Assembly: GCA_947184155.2 (NCBI GenBank)
Contig: CAMXCT020000835.1
Coordinates: forward strand, 753,388 to 817,387
Direction of reading: 5' to 3'
From: Cladocopium goreaui
Taxonomy: Eukaryota > Sar > Dinophyceae > Suessiales > Symbiodiniaceae
DNA length: 64,000 nt
Position numbers and translations under genes: made by a program. Below are positions 1-12,038 of this stretch, one piece after another. The first letter of the stretch is position 1, and each line of letters opens with the position of its first letter. A model generated the notes under the pieces. That model saw only the letters and a program-made list of their open reading frames with translations. It ran no database searches and was not told the origin of the DNA.

Positions 1-390
1 ACAATTGCCACATATTCCAAGAGGGAAAACCCATCACGATGTCTAGCTAGATCTGTCAGTGGCTAAGGTCCCCCCAGATCCGGTGGTTGTTCCTTCACAA
101 AATGTCATGCCTTTGTCTGAAAATTGATGGGAAATTTTGCCATATGGCTGTGTCCCCCTGAGTTACCAAAATTCATGACCGCTTAAAATCTCTGGTGAAA
201 ATGATGCTCCAAACATCTCCAAACTATAGGATGTTGGGGTTCACTGAGACGACCCTCTCAACACCACCAAGTCCAAGTCCAAAATAGATCTCTCATGATC
301 TCCCAGTTTTCCCTATTGAAGTCCCAAAATGACCTACATTTACCATCATTTACCTACCCCTACAATCCTTCACCCATCTCATGTCCCAGC

Positions 391-550
391 CGAGAAGTTC
401 CAAGCTGCATAGAGAATGGCTGGCCCGAAGCCTAGGGCTGCACCGCTGAGTTCCGCTAGAAAGGCCGTGATGAAGGACACCAGCGTCCAAGTGGCACTCA
501 TGGCGCTGCACGCGGGCAACGGGAGGATTTTTGGGTCAAGGTCCAGGGGC
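391..550 (-). CDS. Exon of a probable TauE/SafE-type membrane transporter (partial)
   Basis: The minus strand reads open for 53 codons. A polar leader is followed by a hydrophobic segment (TWTLVSFITAFLAELSGAAL) and then the motif GFGPAI before LYAAWN. A first transmembrane helix followed by a Gly-rich GFGP-type turn is typical of the N-terminal repeat of sulfite-exporter TauE/SafE family proteins, which are common in dinoflagellates. I therefore infer an anion or organosulfur exporter of the plasma or an internal membrane. The exon is bounded by AG|G on its 5' side and by a GC donor after NFS. The rest of the gene would lie to the left, outside the window. An in-frame Met (MSATW) could be the start, or the exon may be internal. 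The family call rests on one helix and one short motif. Confidence 0.4.
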
Positions 551-2777
551 CTTTGGGAACTTGAAGATGGTGGCATTAGTGTTTGGGGAAAAGTCTCTAT
601 TTTTTGCAGAGGTTTGGGGTGAGAGACCTGTGGTCTTTGATTTGTTGAGATGGGGTTGAGCATGGTTGAGCGCATGAGGCTACACTCTGAGCCTCACAGC
701 ACCAGATCCAAGCGCATAGAAAGCTGAGAGGTATGAACACCGCAAATAAAGTTGAGACGTGGTCGACAGTCGACTAATTACAGTACTTATTACTGACAAG
801 TATAAAATCCCTACTTGATGATGTTTTGATGTGTCAGTGACAGAACTTACAGAATAACAAACAAGAAAATCCCAATATGATGTATCAACAACATGGACAG
901 GATGTAGTAATGTAGGAAATTGATTGCAAGACAACCTCAATTGGGATGAATGTCCGAATGAGAGATATCATTATGTTGACACATGATGCTTCTTCCACAC
1001 CCAAGGACAGCAAAAAAGCGAACAACAAGGAACTGAAAATGCCCAACAAATTCCATTTGGGGATTATCTTCCCATTCAAACATCTTCATTGAGGATGATT
1101 TTTCCGGCTGTAAGCCCCGCATAGCCATGAGCAAAGCCTGGAAATAGCCCAGGTTGCCCATGACAATGGTGTCATCTGAAGCCTGGCGGGATGTTTTTTG
1201 GGTGAGATTTTAGTCAAAAAAAAATATATGGGCGGGATCATATTGAGACTTTCTATTGGGTGATCAAAGTGGAAGTTGTATTGGCTTACCAGACTCTCTG
1301 TAGGATCAAAGAATCCATAGAAATCTCATCTGTGCGCCGGAAAACGTTACGTTGCGGAAAAGAACGTGCCATAAGACTGCAACAAGCAACATATTTTGAT
1401 CATTCAGTTAATATTGGTCAAGATATTAGAGTACTGGTGCACCAACAAATGACTGGTAATTCTGGGTATTAAATCACACCATCCATGTTGGGTGTTGATA
1501 CGTGTTGATACTGTTGACCCATAATTTGGGTTTGTCCCCAAAAATGGAAGTTCAAGAGATAATTATTAACAAAATCCTGATTCAATCCTTATGAAGAATT
1601 CTTGTTTCTTGTGCACTCGTTTTTGTGCTTCTCTTCTTGACTCTTCTCTTCTCTATTCTTCTCCTCTTTACTTTTCTCTACTCTATTCCTTTCTCTACGA
1701 TTCTTGATGTTTTCCTGTCCACTCCTCTCTTCTCTTCGTTTTGTGCCTCCGTCCGGCTTCTGCCGTGTAGTAGTCTAAGAGCCACTGATAAGAATCAAAT
1801 CTTGAGACAAATCCGTTTATATTGTTTCTTACGCACCGGCCATCATTCTTCTCCTTTTCTGTTCTCTCGTCTTCTCAAATCTTATCATCTCTATTCTTTA
1901 CTCATTTTTTCTGTTCCCTTCTAGCATACACTTAGGGTCTCTTCCCAGTCTCTTCCCCGTAATTAGTAGTCTAGTTCTGGTCATATTGGTTCTTATTATT
2001 CACTGGTGGTTTTGTTTCTGTAATTACTCTGCTATACTTTTCTCATCATTTCTCTTCTATGCTCTTCCCTACTCTGTTCCACTTTCCGATACTCTCTTCC
2101 TTTCTAGTCTTCTCTTCTCTTCATTTCTCGTGCATCTACTCAATTAAGTCTAGATTGAATTCCCAAAAAAGATACCAAACACCATGTAGTGGAATCATAT
2201 TTTAATTGTCCCGAAAAAAAAAATCTAACACCATTAAAACAAACTAAGTGTGGATTACAACAAACAACACCAAAAAAGAGAGGCCAAACATCATGAGAAA
2301 GGGGAATCAACTCTGGCCTCCAAGGCACCCTTGCCGGTGATCTCGAACTGACAGCAGAGCTGGCATCTTCTGAAGAAACATATAACTTGGAAGCCCCAAA
2401 AAGACAGACATCACACAAATGTGGTAGGATTCTATATGTCTATCTTTTTTTTGGTTGCTATACATCTATAACTACAACGGTTTTGGATAGTTTTGGTTTA
2501 GTTTCAGGAAGTGCCATACATGTTCATGTTGCATGATATTGCACTGAACATGTATTGAAACTGATTGCTTCTTCAACTTGCAATCTTCCAGATTACAAAG
2601 TTAGTATCATTAAAATATGTCGAACTTCCAACTTGGATACATTCCAGATCTTTCTCTCAGCCTTCCCCAGTTCGTAAATATCCCCATTTAGATCCAGGTA
2701 CTATCCTCCAGTAAACCAACATAGCTCTGCAAAATCACAGTGTTTAATAGATAAACTATGAAATCGACCATGATTCA

Positions 2778-2808
<31 letters not shown>

Positions 2809-2999
2809 ATATATATATATAATATAATATATATATATATATTATACATATGTATACTATAGTCATACATTTGGAGGGTAACTTGTTTAACAGTGCTGCC
2901 TTGCCGCGCCTGCATCCCCTTGGCTGTGGCGATGGGCCATCCTTCCTCACCCAGGATCATGGCTTGCCCCTCCACCTGGCCACCACGAAACCCAGATCC

Positions 3000-3126
3000 A
3001 ATATATTAGTCAGTTGGGATTATGACATTCCATGACATTCCCAATATATATATATATGGATATATATATATATGGATATATATGGAAAAATAATCCAAAT
3101 ATATCCAAATGTTCCAAACCACCAAC
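3000..3126. repeat. Family B inverted-repeat element, 3' half only
   Basis: The segment contains the family B interior (AGTCAGTTGGGAT, then ATTCCCAATA) and ends with GTTCCAAACCACCAACCAG. The left TIR is missing and the middle is expanded by ATATGG repeats. Confidence 0.6.
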
Positions 3127-3172
3127 CAGAATGATCGGGATCCATTGTTTCTGAGATACAATATACATATAC

Positions 3173-3348
3173 GGTATATATGGGGTTGCGTCAAAATTCG
3201 GGTATGGATCGGCCCGCGGTGATCCAGACGTATATGGATCGGTCTGGATCACCTGCGTGTTGATATGGATCGGGGGTATGGATCCGCCTGTGGGTTTAGG
3301 GTATGGATCGGGGCTTTACATTTTGACTCGCAGCCATATATATATATA
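3173..3348. repeat. Short element with GAGTCAAAAT-type inverted ends and internal TATGGATCGG repeats
   Basis: The left end reads GGGTTGCGTCAAAATT and the right end CATTTTGACTCGCAGCC. These are imperfect inverted copies, each next to an ATATAT run. Between them the motif TATGGATCGG recurs about four times. The same ends occur at 31223-32414, and a single end near 61870. Confidence 0.55.
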
Positions 3349-4389
3349 CTACGTATTATCAATATGATATCTATCTCATATGTATGTATATATTATTCAG
3401 TATAATATCACAGAGTATATTTTCCAATGGTGTTGTTTGGTTCAGCACAGCTGACAAGCTCCACGGACATGCCGGGAACACGTAGAGCTGTCGAAGTGCA
3501 TACCTCAGCTGACTTCATGGGTTGCAACTGTTCAAGGTCTCCACATATACCACATTTGATATCACTTAATATGATTTCATATGTACCTATATAGAATTAT
3601 AAAATTAGTACAATCTAATATATATATATATATGATGATATACAAATACAATCATACAAATACATCACAGATGTGTCCACAAGCGCACATGGCTATGATA
3701 TCCTGAGTCAAAGCATGTTTTCTGAGCTTCTTGCGTGGTCTGGCAATGACCACCTGGGGGATCGCCAGGTGGCTAAAAGACATCACCTTCAATCCTGGTC
3801 CCCAAAAAGAATCAAACGATCAAACATAGTATATATATATACACATACAGTATATATTCATATATATTCATAAATATATATATATTGTAATTAATATACT
3901 TCATGAAACAAATCTGAAATCGCTTTAAGCCTTCGCCTCTTTTGGGTTTAGGGACTCCATTGTGGACTCCATGCCGTGCCGCCGTGCCTTTGCTCAGAAC
4001 ATCCACTGGGCGCAGGTTGTCCATGTCATGCTCGGCCTGATGACCAATATGGAGATGTCCTTTTTGTGGGCTAACCCAATAGCTGGATGGTTTATTTCAT
4101 GGACGGGATTCACCGCTCAGTGTCCGAATTCAATGTCGCAAAGTATACATGAGTTTCTGTCCAGAATGTTTATTCATTTGGATGAGTCATCACAAGAAGA
4201 AGCGAACATTAAACACCACCAATGGCTTCAGAACATGTTGAATCAGGAAATTGTCCATCGGAAACAGTACTGAATATGCGACACGGGATAATACAAATGA
4301 CTTGGGAAGGTCCAAACTCATCTTCTTTGGGGCTGTCTGATCAGTGATGATCATAATGATCACATGTATTCGTTTTGTTTCCAAACATT

Positions 4390-4425
4390 GGGTATAGCAT
4401 GGTATAGCTATACCATGCTATACCC
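4390..4425. repeat. Perfect 36-bp palindrome
   Basis: The sequence GGGTATAGCATGGTATAG is followed directly by its exact reverse complement, giving a gapless 18+18 bp palindrome. Confidence 0.8.
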
Positions 4426-5874
4426 TCAAAACGTACATGTTATGCGAAGATGGATGAGGGATGACGAGGGGTGACAAACCATGATAAACTATGGGACTTT
4501 AGAGGTCGCCCAGCTAACCCATATTTTTGGGTCCTTTTTGTTTTTTTTAAGCGAATATTGATCATATTCATCATCCCCAAGAGAGCTTTATTGGGGAAAA
4601 ACCTCTAGATATCTCTAGACGATGATGTTATTGTATGTCTATACTATGACCCCCAGTTGGTTGGTAAGTGGTTGATGCTGCTGATGCCTCATGGGCGGTG
4701 ACGAGCCAGGTGGGCAAGGCATGCACTGCTGCGGTGAGGGTATGCCTCAGTCCAAGTCGGCCCAAGTTGCCTAAGTTTCATGAAATTTCACCTCCGGTGT
4801 TACGAAACAATGGGTGGGAAATTTCATATGAATGCAGCTGTGGGAACATCATCTATAAATGGAGGCTTCAATGGGAAAATATGGGAAAATCATCAATGAA
4901 TGAAGGTTTCAGAGTTTCAATGATAATTTAGTCTACAATCATCAATGCATCATTTTAATGGTAAAATCATCAAACATTCCATCGTGAGGGGATTACCTGT
5001 TTAGCAACAAATTCAGAGCCCCGGAATATTCACATTGCGGCCTGTTAGACCCTACAAATCCCTACAATCTTATGATTCATACATGTAGGTCTCACGGAAT
5101 ATTGAATGAAATTTAATCTTAATTCTAGCTTTAATATACATGTAGGTATTGGTATATGTTGGTTAAATTAGTACCTATTGGTAATATATGTCATATACCT
5201 AATGTACCTATTGTAGGTATATGTTGGTTTGATTAAGTTGGACTATAGATGACTTTTTCGGATGCATGAAGTTGCTTCAAATCGTCGATTCCTCTGAGCT
5301 CCAAAACTGGGTGGCCAGGGTGAACTCTGCGATACCACGTCCCACCTATGATGATCGAGGACCCAGGGTACTTCGAGCTATGCTATGTTTAGACACACCC
5401 ATAGACCATCAATGTTCATCGATTTCGGTACAAATTCGCCTTAACTTTACTTTATGGCATGCTCAATCCAGATGTTTTGAACATCGAATATCATGATCAT
5501 TGAGGGGCTGAAACAAAATGGTGATCCAACTAGTCTTGTATCCGTTCCTCATGTCTCAAATACAACGAACTCACGTTTGGTAGTAAACAAAATAACACAA
5601 CAGTAAATATTTTGCCAAATGCAGGTAATATCATGAATCATTAATATCATGCAATATAATTCTCACCAAGTTCATCAATGTTCTCCCTGGATCTTTTTGG
5701 TTTCACACATTTTCTTGGATTTGCCAAAGGCGTCATGGAAAATCATCAAGCAGATTCCCATTAGAGTCCCCAAATGGTTATAAATTGACCATGGGAAAAT
5801 AACGAAATCATGTTCAGCAAATCAGGCTATAGGTCAAAAACTGGATTGATCTTTGGCAAAACTCCATTGATAAA

Positions 5875-5979
5875 TGGAGGTGTCCTAAAATGGGGGTACC
5901 CCCAAATCATCCATTTCAATAGGATTTCCCATTCTAAACCATCCAGCTATTGGGGATCCCCCATTTTAGGAAACCCTCA
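5875..5979. repeat. Family C inverted-repeat element
   Basis: The left end reads GGAGGTGTCCTAAAATGGGG and continues into TACCCCCAAATCATCC. The right end reads GATCCCCCATTTTAGGAAAC. The ends are imperfect inverted repeats, and this is the clearest copy of the family. Confidence 0.65.
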
Positions 5980-6100
5980 CATTTCTCCTGAGATTTTTGC
6001 CTGTGTCCCCGTAAAATCGCTGCTCCACATTTTTTGTAGGTAATCTTAGAATTCCCATGAATGCCATCTGAGAATCCCATGAAATCCCCATGATTTCCAC

Positions 6101-6191
6101 GTTTTTGGATGGCCCACGCCTGCGCATTGGCCTCCTCCGCCACATCTGAAAGCAGCCGGCCATCCGCCAAACGCTCAGGCCAACGTACTAC
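6101..6191 (-). CDS. Candidate exon, unknown protein
   Basis: A GC-rich island in AT-rich surroundings, open on the minus strand for 30 codons. It includes VVRWPERLADGRLLSDVAEE and then ANAQAWAIQK, a soluble helix-like composition. It is bounded by CCCAG|G and a possible GT donor. It enters in phase 0, so it could follow the exon at 7189-7281. No family recognised. Confidence 0.4.
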
Positions 6192-7188
6192 CTGGGAGGA
6201 CCCTTTGAGATTCGTTGGCAAAGGGGAAGGATTCAGAAGTGATAAACCCAAGATCCTATAGTGATAGAGGGAAAGGATACCAATCATACACCCAATATGT
6301 AATGTGGGATATCATGGGATATCTATAGTTATCAATTTGATACAAAAATATGTTCTCAGATGTCAATGGAATCTAGATATCTATAGTGTTTGGATGGGAT
6401 TTTAACCAAAGAAAATGGTAAATACCAACAAAGATGGTGATTGAAACATAGATACCCTGGGGTAAACCTACAAAAATATGTGGATAACTCATGGTTTCCC
6501 TAGGAACATTATCTACACATGTTGGTTTTTCCACATCTATGTTGGTTTGCCCATAGGGTATCTATAGTTATCTTTTCAATTAAAAATGATATCCCAGATG
6601 TGTTTTTTTCATATAATTGATCTATGTTTCATCTACTATATCTACATATGCCTATATATATAGATATTGCTATAACCTATATACCTTGACCCTCGAACGA
6701 CCCTCCTGTTTGGGGTTATTCAAAAATTGGCATTATTTTTCAAACGCCCAGTGATCTACCAATTCATACTGATATATCATATGTTAACTTATCATATACA
6801 GTAATTATTCTATGGTTCATATACTCTACATCTTGCTACAACAACATTATATATATATACATCATTATACAGTATCTATGTACATACTTATACGGCTGTA
6901 AGAATTCATAGGATATGAGTTAGCATGAAAAAGAAACGTTTGGGGGGGACTGTATTCAGAAGTGAGCTATAGATCTAGATGTATATATATATATATACAC
7001 ACACCTTACACACGCATGTATGCTTTGATATATGACATAATATGTATATATATAATTATATAGAGATATATTGATCTCCTGTTTTTTTTTGTGTTGTCAC
7101 TTTGTGAACATCATACTCATAATTGTAGTTGAACATTAGATTCTGGACGTATGACATCTGAAGTCGCTCTACATGGAAAAATGCACAC
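6192..7188. other. AT-rich non-coding stretch
   Basis: No exon-like segment is visible. The stretch holds AT dinucleotide runs and several loosely repeated segments of the type GGGATATCTATAGTTATC (about 6305, 6555), which look like decayed copies of an inverted-repeat element. Confidence 0.4.
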
Positions 7189-7281
7189 TGCATTCTGGAT
7201 GAGCCCTTTTGGCACCTCGCGGTAGTAGCGCTTCAGAGGGTATTCTTCCACTTGCAAAGTTGGGTTCAAGACCAAATTCAC
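7189..7281 (-). CDS. Candidate exon, unknown protein
   Basis: Exactly 31 codons on the minus strand between GCGAG|G and a GT donor, phase 0 at both ends. It includes VNLVLNPTLQVEEYPLKRYY and then REVPKGLIQNA. The composition is convincingly protein-like. Family not recognised. Its phases are compatible with membership of the possible gene starting at 12785. Confidence 0.45.
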
Positions 7282-8599
7282 CTCGCGGGAAGGTCGATGG
7301 CGTCTCACATCTCCGCCAGGGTTGATGGCTTGATCATGGCTAGTCACGACTAGGAGAATCGTCATGAATCTATGTGGTATATCAAGATGTGCACCCAGGC
7401 AATGCCAACAGCAAAAATAAGAAACTAATTAGAATATAACATATAGATACATAGAGCTTCTCCCTGCCACCATGGCTGACATTTTATTCACAAAGCCAAC
7501 TGATGCCCTACGGAAGACCCTAGTCAGTTAGCTCCAACAGGAGCATCTTGCTATAGCCTTTCAGCGGTTTCCTATCTTGGTGCTTCATTGGATTTTCCAA
7601 GTTCAACCCCCAAGTAGTGGCTGTTGTTTTGTCCCCGCCATGGTTTCTATTGTTAATGTTTTTGGTTCCTGTTTGCAGCAATTACATGTAATTACATGTT
7701 TTGTTACTGACAATAGCGACAATCGATGCTTCACCATCCCAAAAGTGATGCATTTGCCTCAGCATTGAAGGCCATGCCGAAAAGCGCCAGTGCTGCAGAA
7801 GCAGACTGCGCTGTGGTCTTAGCAATCAATTTTCTCCCGTAACCCACAAAAAAACAAACATATCTCTTGAAATGGCAAAGGGCACAAACTCTTAACTGAA
7901 TTTAAGTAAGCATCTAGTCACTGCAGGTCGCGAACTATCAAATATTCTATGTCCGCACAGTCTGACTCTGACACAAAGTGTACGCGTAGACTTTCGAGGA
8001 AAAAGCGCTGGGTGCCCATGACCCAGTTCATGCTTGTTAATGCTATTATGAAGGCTGGAACAAGCTGGGCGAACTAGTTGCAGGCAAGGGGCACTAAGAG
8101 GATCCAAAATGCCATAGACCCTCAGGCATGGACATCAAATGCAACCGAAGCTTCGAAGCTTGCCACGAAATACACCAGACCTCTCTGAAAAAGCTAAGCA
8201 AAGCAAACAGGCTTGTTAAAGTCTGGTCATGAGCTCTCCACCACATTGATTTTGTGTCAATTTGACCCCTGAATGAGATGATTTACATACTAAGAATATC
8301 TAAGAATAATGAACCAAAATTGGTGGTGCCATGCGTCTTACATTCTGATCAATCTTCAATGGCCATGTCAGGAACCTAAATATGGCGATGGCCAAGGGGA
8401 TCCTACCCCCAATTTCTTTGGCTTTATATGGTACAGTAGCCCTATTTTAGGGTCCATTATGGCCATGGAAATCTTGGCCCATACCCATCAATGACCAGTC
8501 GAGCACAACCTTAGGACTCCCTGACGTGATGGGAGAGGCCGCATCCGGTTTCGCGGGAGGAATCTTCACCCTGCCCAGCGAAATGATGGGAGGCATCAA

Positions 8600-8697
8600 C
8601 TGGTTGGTGGTTTCAACCCCTCTGAAAAATATTAGTCAGTTGGGGTTACTATTCCCAATATATGGAGAAAACAAAAATGTTCCAAACCACCAACCAG
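8600..8697. repeat. Family B inverted-repeat element with 6-bp target duplication
   Basis: A complete copy. It starts CTGGTTGGTGGTTTCAACCC and ends CCAAACCACCAACCAG. Immediately outside both ends is the hexamer CATCAA, a clean target-site duplication. There is no internal ORF, so it is a non-autonomous MITE-like element. The adjacent GC-rich stretch 8530-8591 may be an exon, but its strand is uncertain. Confidence 0.8.
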
Positions 8698-9412
8698 CAT
8701 CAAAGTTCTGTATATGAGAAAATGAAAAATGTCATCGTAGTCGGAAATATATGGTGAATCTTAATCTTAGATACCTGCTTAAACAAAAATAGCTGGTTAG
8801 TACATTTTACATCATTTTACCGTTGATAGCAAGAATGAAAACTAAAGTAAAGTATCGAACAAAGGCTGACCCAGGAAATAGTACCCAGGAGAAATTGAAA
8901 ATATCCATTACCATAATTAACCCATGATAGGAATGATTACTGCACTGGTACTCCATTTTTGAGGAGAAATTCAAGTACCGATGGCTTTGAGAGAGCAATT
9001 TCACATTGTGGCTATGGATGAAAACCCAGTACCCTGTAGTTCGCATCAAAATCGGAGTTGTTCATGGATCTTTGTTCCCCCAAATATGGTATCATGTGCG
9101 CTGACCCATCAATTGGTTCAGTTCCCGTTGGTTTCGAAGACAGAGGTATGTGGTCCAAGCCGGTAAAGCCTAAGGTATGTGGTTGACAGGAATGATGAAT
9201 GATGTCTATAAACCCTTGAAGCACTCGGTAATAGTTTGTAACATGTTGCACTTCTAGATTCTAGCACTTTTTTGTCATAGGAGTTTCACAGAATAAGGGT
9301 CCCATACTATTGTTATAAGTTTTAGGAACCATCACCTTACCCGGTTTGTCAAATCATGCAGGTCCTGAATGCAGCTGGTGCCCGTTCAAAGATCTTCGCA
9401 GGTTGTGTGAAC

Positions 9413-9451
9413 CTGCAAATAGCCAAGCTCCGAACGGCTCCCTCCATTCAC
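9413..9451 (-). CDS. Candidate micro-exon
   Basis: Thirteen codons on the minus strand (VNGGSRSELGYLQ) between AGAG|G and a GT donor, phase 0-0. It is short, so support is weak alone. Its phases fit its neighbours at 9583-9633 and 7189-7281. Confidence 0.3.
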
Positions 9452-9582
9452 CTCTGGATACCTACTATGTCTTTTGTTAAGGGATGGTCTGATAATTCAA
9501 ATCTATATACAGTCGCACTTGACACATCCCAATCATTTTCTCATATGCTATCTTGAGTGTAGCTGTGAACATGTCAGGCAGC

Positions 9583-9633
9583 TTCTTCTGACTCTGGGAG
9601 CCCCTGCCGATCATGCTTGGCATGAGACAAGAC
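9583..9633 (-). CDS. Candidate exon, unknown protein
   Basis: Seventeen codons on the minus strand (VLSHAKHDRQGLPESEE) between GGCAG|G and a GC donor, phase 0-0, charged and soluble. Family not recognised. Confidence 0.35.
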
Positions 9634-9715
9634 CTGCCGGAAAGTGGCTCACAAAATAAAATTTATCAAGTTTCACCATCTGGATTTGTACAAACATTGG
9701 GTATACCCGGTGAAC

Positions 9716-9860
9716 ATATGTGATTGTGTATGTGTATGTCAGTGTATGTGTACTGTATACGTATACCTATACATATGTGTGTGTATGTATATGTGTATAT
9801 GTATATATTATATTTGTATGTATGTGTATAATTCTGTATGTATGTATGTATGTTTATTTG
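9716..9860. repeat. TATG/TGTA microsatellite
   Basis: Imperfect repeats of GTAT/ATGT, ending in a run of (ATGT)n near 9820-9850. Confidence 0.8.
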
Positions 9861-10036
9861 TAGATCTTTCCTGGAACGGATGCTGCACAACAATACATTT
9901 GTTGCCAACGAAGTTGGAAGTGCTGGCAAACAATGAATAATGCGTGAATAAAGTGGATCGGTTTATACCTGATGCATTGAAACGTACTTTGTTCAGTTTG
10001 TATTCAGCTTGTCAAACTTCGATCTGCCGCTTACAC

Positions 10037-10158
10037 CAAGTGAACGATGACTGCGCGCACACATCTTTGCAGCAGCATGTTCAATAAAGCTCAAAAGAGG
10101 CAATATATCATCAAAACAAAGCAGCAAAAGATCTGCGCAAGATTCAGCAGTGCCAGGC
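10037..10158 (-). CDS. Weak candidate exon
   Basis: The minus strand is open and includes CADLLLLCFDDILPLLSF followed by IEHAAAKMCA, a hydrophobic Leu-rich run. It starts at AGAG|G and ends at a possible GT donor. Its entry phase does not fit the neighbouring candidate exons, so it may be chance or belong elsewhere. Confidence 0.25.
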
Positions 10159-10229
10159 CTCTGAACGAATAGCAGCCACCAAACCATAAACACTCGCCTG
10201 ACTGCAACGAAGCAAGCTATGAGTACAAC

Positions 10230-10360
10230 CCAAGTCATCCCCGATATATATAATATATTACATATATATAATATTACATATATATATATAATTTATATAT
10301 ATAATATATATATATATTATATATATATTATATATATTATATATTATATATATGTGAATA
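10230..10360. repeat. AT dinucleotide-rich tract
   Basis: Almost pure TATA/ATAT sequence with short inverted blocks. Confidence 0.85.
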
Positions 10361-10978
10361 GCGGACAAAATTGTTAAATTTAATCGTCCCCTATCGGTTT
10401 TGAGGATTTCAGTATTCCCGGAGGTATCACAAATGGGGTATCGGTATGGGGTCGTCCCCTATCGGACATGAATGTGTTGAGCAACCTTGGAAAGGCCAAG
10501 GCAAAGCAAAGACTAAATTAGTATTACAATAATTTTGTCGGTTACTCATATATGTATTCACCTAAGTTAAAATTACACCAAAAGTCACTCACATGTCATG
10601 TAGGATAGTGTGGCTGGTACCTGTACAGCACACTCCACTGGTCTTGTAGCACATAGGCTCGAACTATTTGCCGTACACTCTATATAGCTAGTGAATGCTA
10701 GTGACTGGCATGCCGCTATGCCGGACAAAAACTGAACGCCGGCAAGGGCTAGTGAGTCAGGAGATACTGAAATTCGATGAGTTGATGTAGAAAATGAGCT
10801 ACCAAACTTTGATGCAAGAACATCGAAGATGCAGAATTGAAGTACACTGAGTCCAAACGATCCAGTGCAATTGAACCAATACGTTGAAACACATAGTTCT
10901 TTGCCTAAACCTAAAATTAAATATAATATAGGACAGGGTGACAATCACTAAGAGACTAAGAGTCACCCAAAATGCGGC

Positions 10979-11047
10979 CTTCCCGGCCACTCTGAGTGAC
11001 CCTGCTGGTAGGCTGGCGCTTTCATCGGCCAACCACTGTGACAGTGC
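10979..11047 (-). CDS. Candidate exon, unknown protein
   Basis: Twenty-three codons on the minus strand: ALSQWLADESASLPAGSLRV then AGK. It sits between CCCAG|G and a GC donor (AAG|GC), phase 0-0. A family C element ends only about 6 nt upstream of the acceptor. In phase with 12533-12610. No family recognised. Confidence 0.45.
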
Positions 11048-11053
11048 CTGGGA

Positions 11054-11159
11054 AGAGGTTTCCAATGGCGGTACCCCCAAATCATCCAGTCATCATGGAT
11101 GACCATTTTAGTATTGAAACCTATGGTTTTGAGGATCCCCCAGTTTAAGAACCCCCCAT
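11054..11159. repeat. Family C inverted-repeat element abutting a candidate splice acceptor
   Basis: Carries the family C left end (GAGGTTTCC, then GGTACCCCCAAATCATCC) and right end (GGATCCCCCAGTTTAAGAAC). Read on the minus strand, its end lies about 6 nt before the AG that precedes the candidate exon at 10979-11047. Confidence 0.6.
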
Positions 11160-11723
11160 ATCTTTACTCAAACTGCATTTTCTTACACACAATGGAAAGA
11201 CTCAGTTGTTGCCTGCATCTTGGGGGGCAGCACATGCAGGTGTATAGATGCGCCTCTCATCAATCCCATCCCCCTGATGAATGGATTACACTATGTACAT
11301 GTATATATATATATATAAATTATTATATATATATATACAAATATTATCCCTGATTATGTAATGTATTATATTATCTTATATTATCTTACCACTTAATTTC
11401 ATTAAAGCATTGTTTCTGGCAGCTTCTGCTAGCACGAGTTTCTAGTGTTTACTATCGAGGGAACGGAATGGGATTAGTATTAAATCAATATGTAGCCTCT
11501 GGTAATGAAACATGCGTGCTGGGAAACCCACCATTCATACTTGATTTTCCCGGCTATCAACCTCCATTTATTTCGTGGATTTCCCATATGTCCTATGGTT
11601 TTCTTATGGTTTTCCAACAATTTGTCCCATTAAAAACCTCCATGGTTTACTCCCACGCCTTGGTCGTGACTTCGACCTCCTGTGGGGATGGGAGGGATGG
11701 GAACAACCGGCCTGGTAAACATA

Positions 11724-11815
11724 CGAAAATCACCATTTTTCATGGGAAAATCACCATTTTTCATGGGAAAATCACCATTTGTCATGGGAAAATCACCATT
11801 TTTCATGGGAAAATC
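11724..11815. repeat. 22-bp minisatellite, four copies
   Basis: The unit AAATCACCATTTTTCATGGG plus AA repeats four times with one substitution. The unit resembles the interior of family A elements, and a family A end follows (11821-11918), so this is probably an internal expansion of one element. Confidence 0.8.
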
Positions 11816-11820
11816 CAAAA

Positions 11821-11918
11821 TAACTATGGAAAGATCCACCCATGTTCAATGGGTAAATCCACTATTTCGACTGGGCCATTCTCAATAGCTATGTTAAATA
11901 TTGTTAAAATACCAGAGG
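11821..11918. repeat. Family A element, right half
   Basis: Contains TCAATAGCTATGTTAAAT and ends ACCAGAGGG followed by TA. The left half is replaced by the 22-bp minisatellite. Confidence 0.6.
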
Positions 11919-11928
11919 GTATCTCCTA

Positions 11929-12038
11929 CTGGTTGGTGGTATACCTACCCCTCTGAAAAATATGAGTTCGTCAGTTGGGATGATGGCATTCCCAATATGA
12001 TTGGAAAAATAATCCAAATGTTCCAAACCACCAACCAG
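11929..12038. repeat. Family B inverted-repeat element
   Basis: Complete copy from CTGGTTGGTGGT to ACCACCAACCAG. The tetranucleotide CCTA lies directly outside both ends, a likely target duplication. It is inserted about 10 bp from the end of a family A copy. Confidence 0.75.

Larger units (their letters stand above)
551..6100. other. Mostly non-coding stretch, left arm
   Basis: I see no well-supported exon here. The stretch holds AT microsatellites (about 2785-2850, 3040-3090, 3625-3645, 3830-3895), a CT-rich pyrimidine tract (about 1620-2110), a repeat element at 3173-3348, a perfect palindrome at 4390-4425 and an inverted-repeat element at 5875-5979. Short open segments near 4670-4760 and 5270-5340 could be exons, but neither strand is clearly better, so they are not called. 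Confidence 0.4.

Noticed and set aside
1625-2115. Leu/Phe-rich 99-codon plus-strand frame suggesting a membrane protein
   Set aside because: It comes from a CT-rich pyrimidine tract (TTCTCTTCTC), not a normal coding composition.
11468-11956. 162-codon plus-strand frame with repeated KITIFHG
   Set aside because: The repeat is the 22-bp minisatellite plus family A sequence; both strands give periodic peptides and the rest has no protein character.
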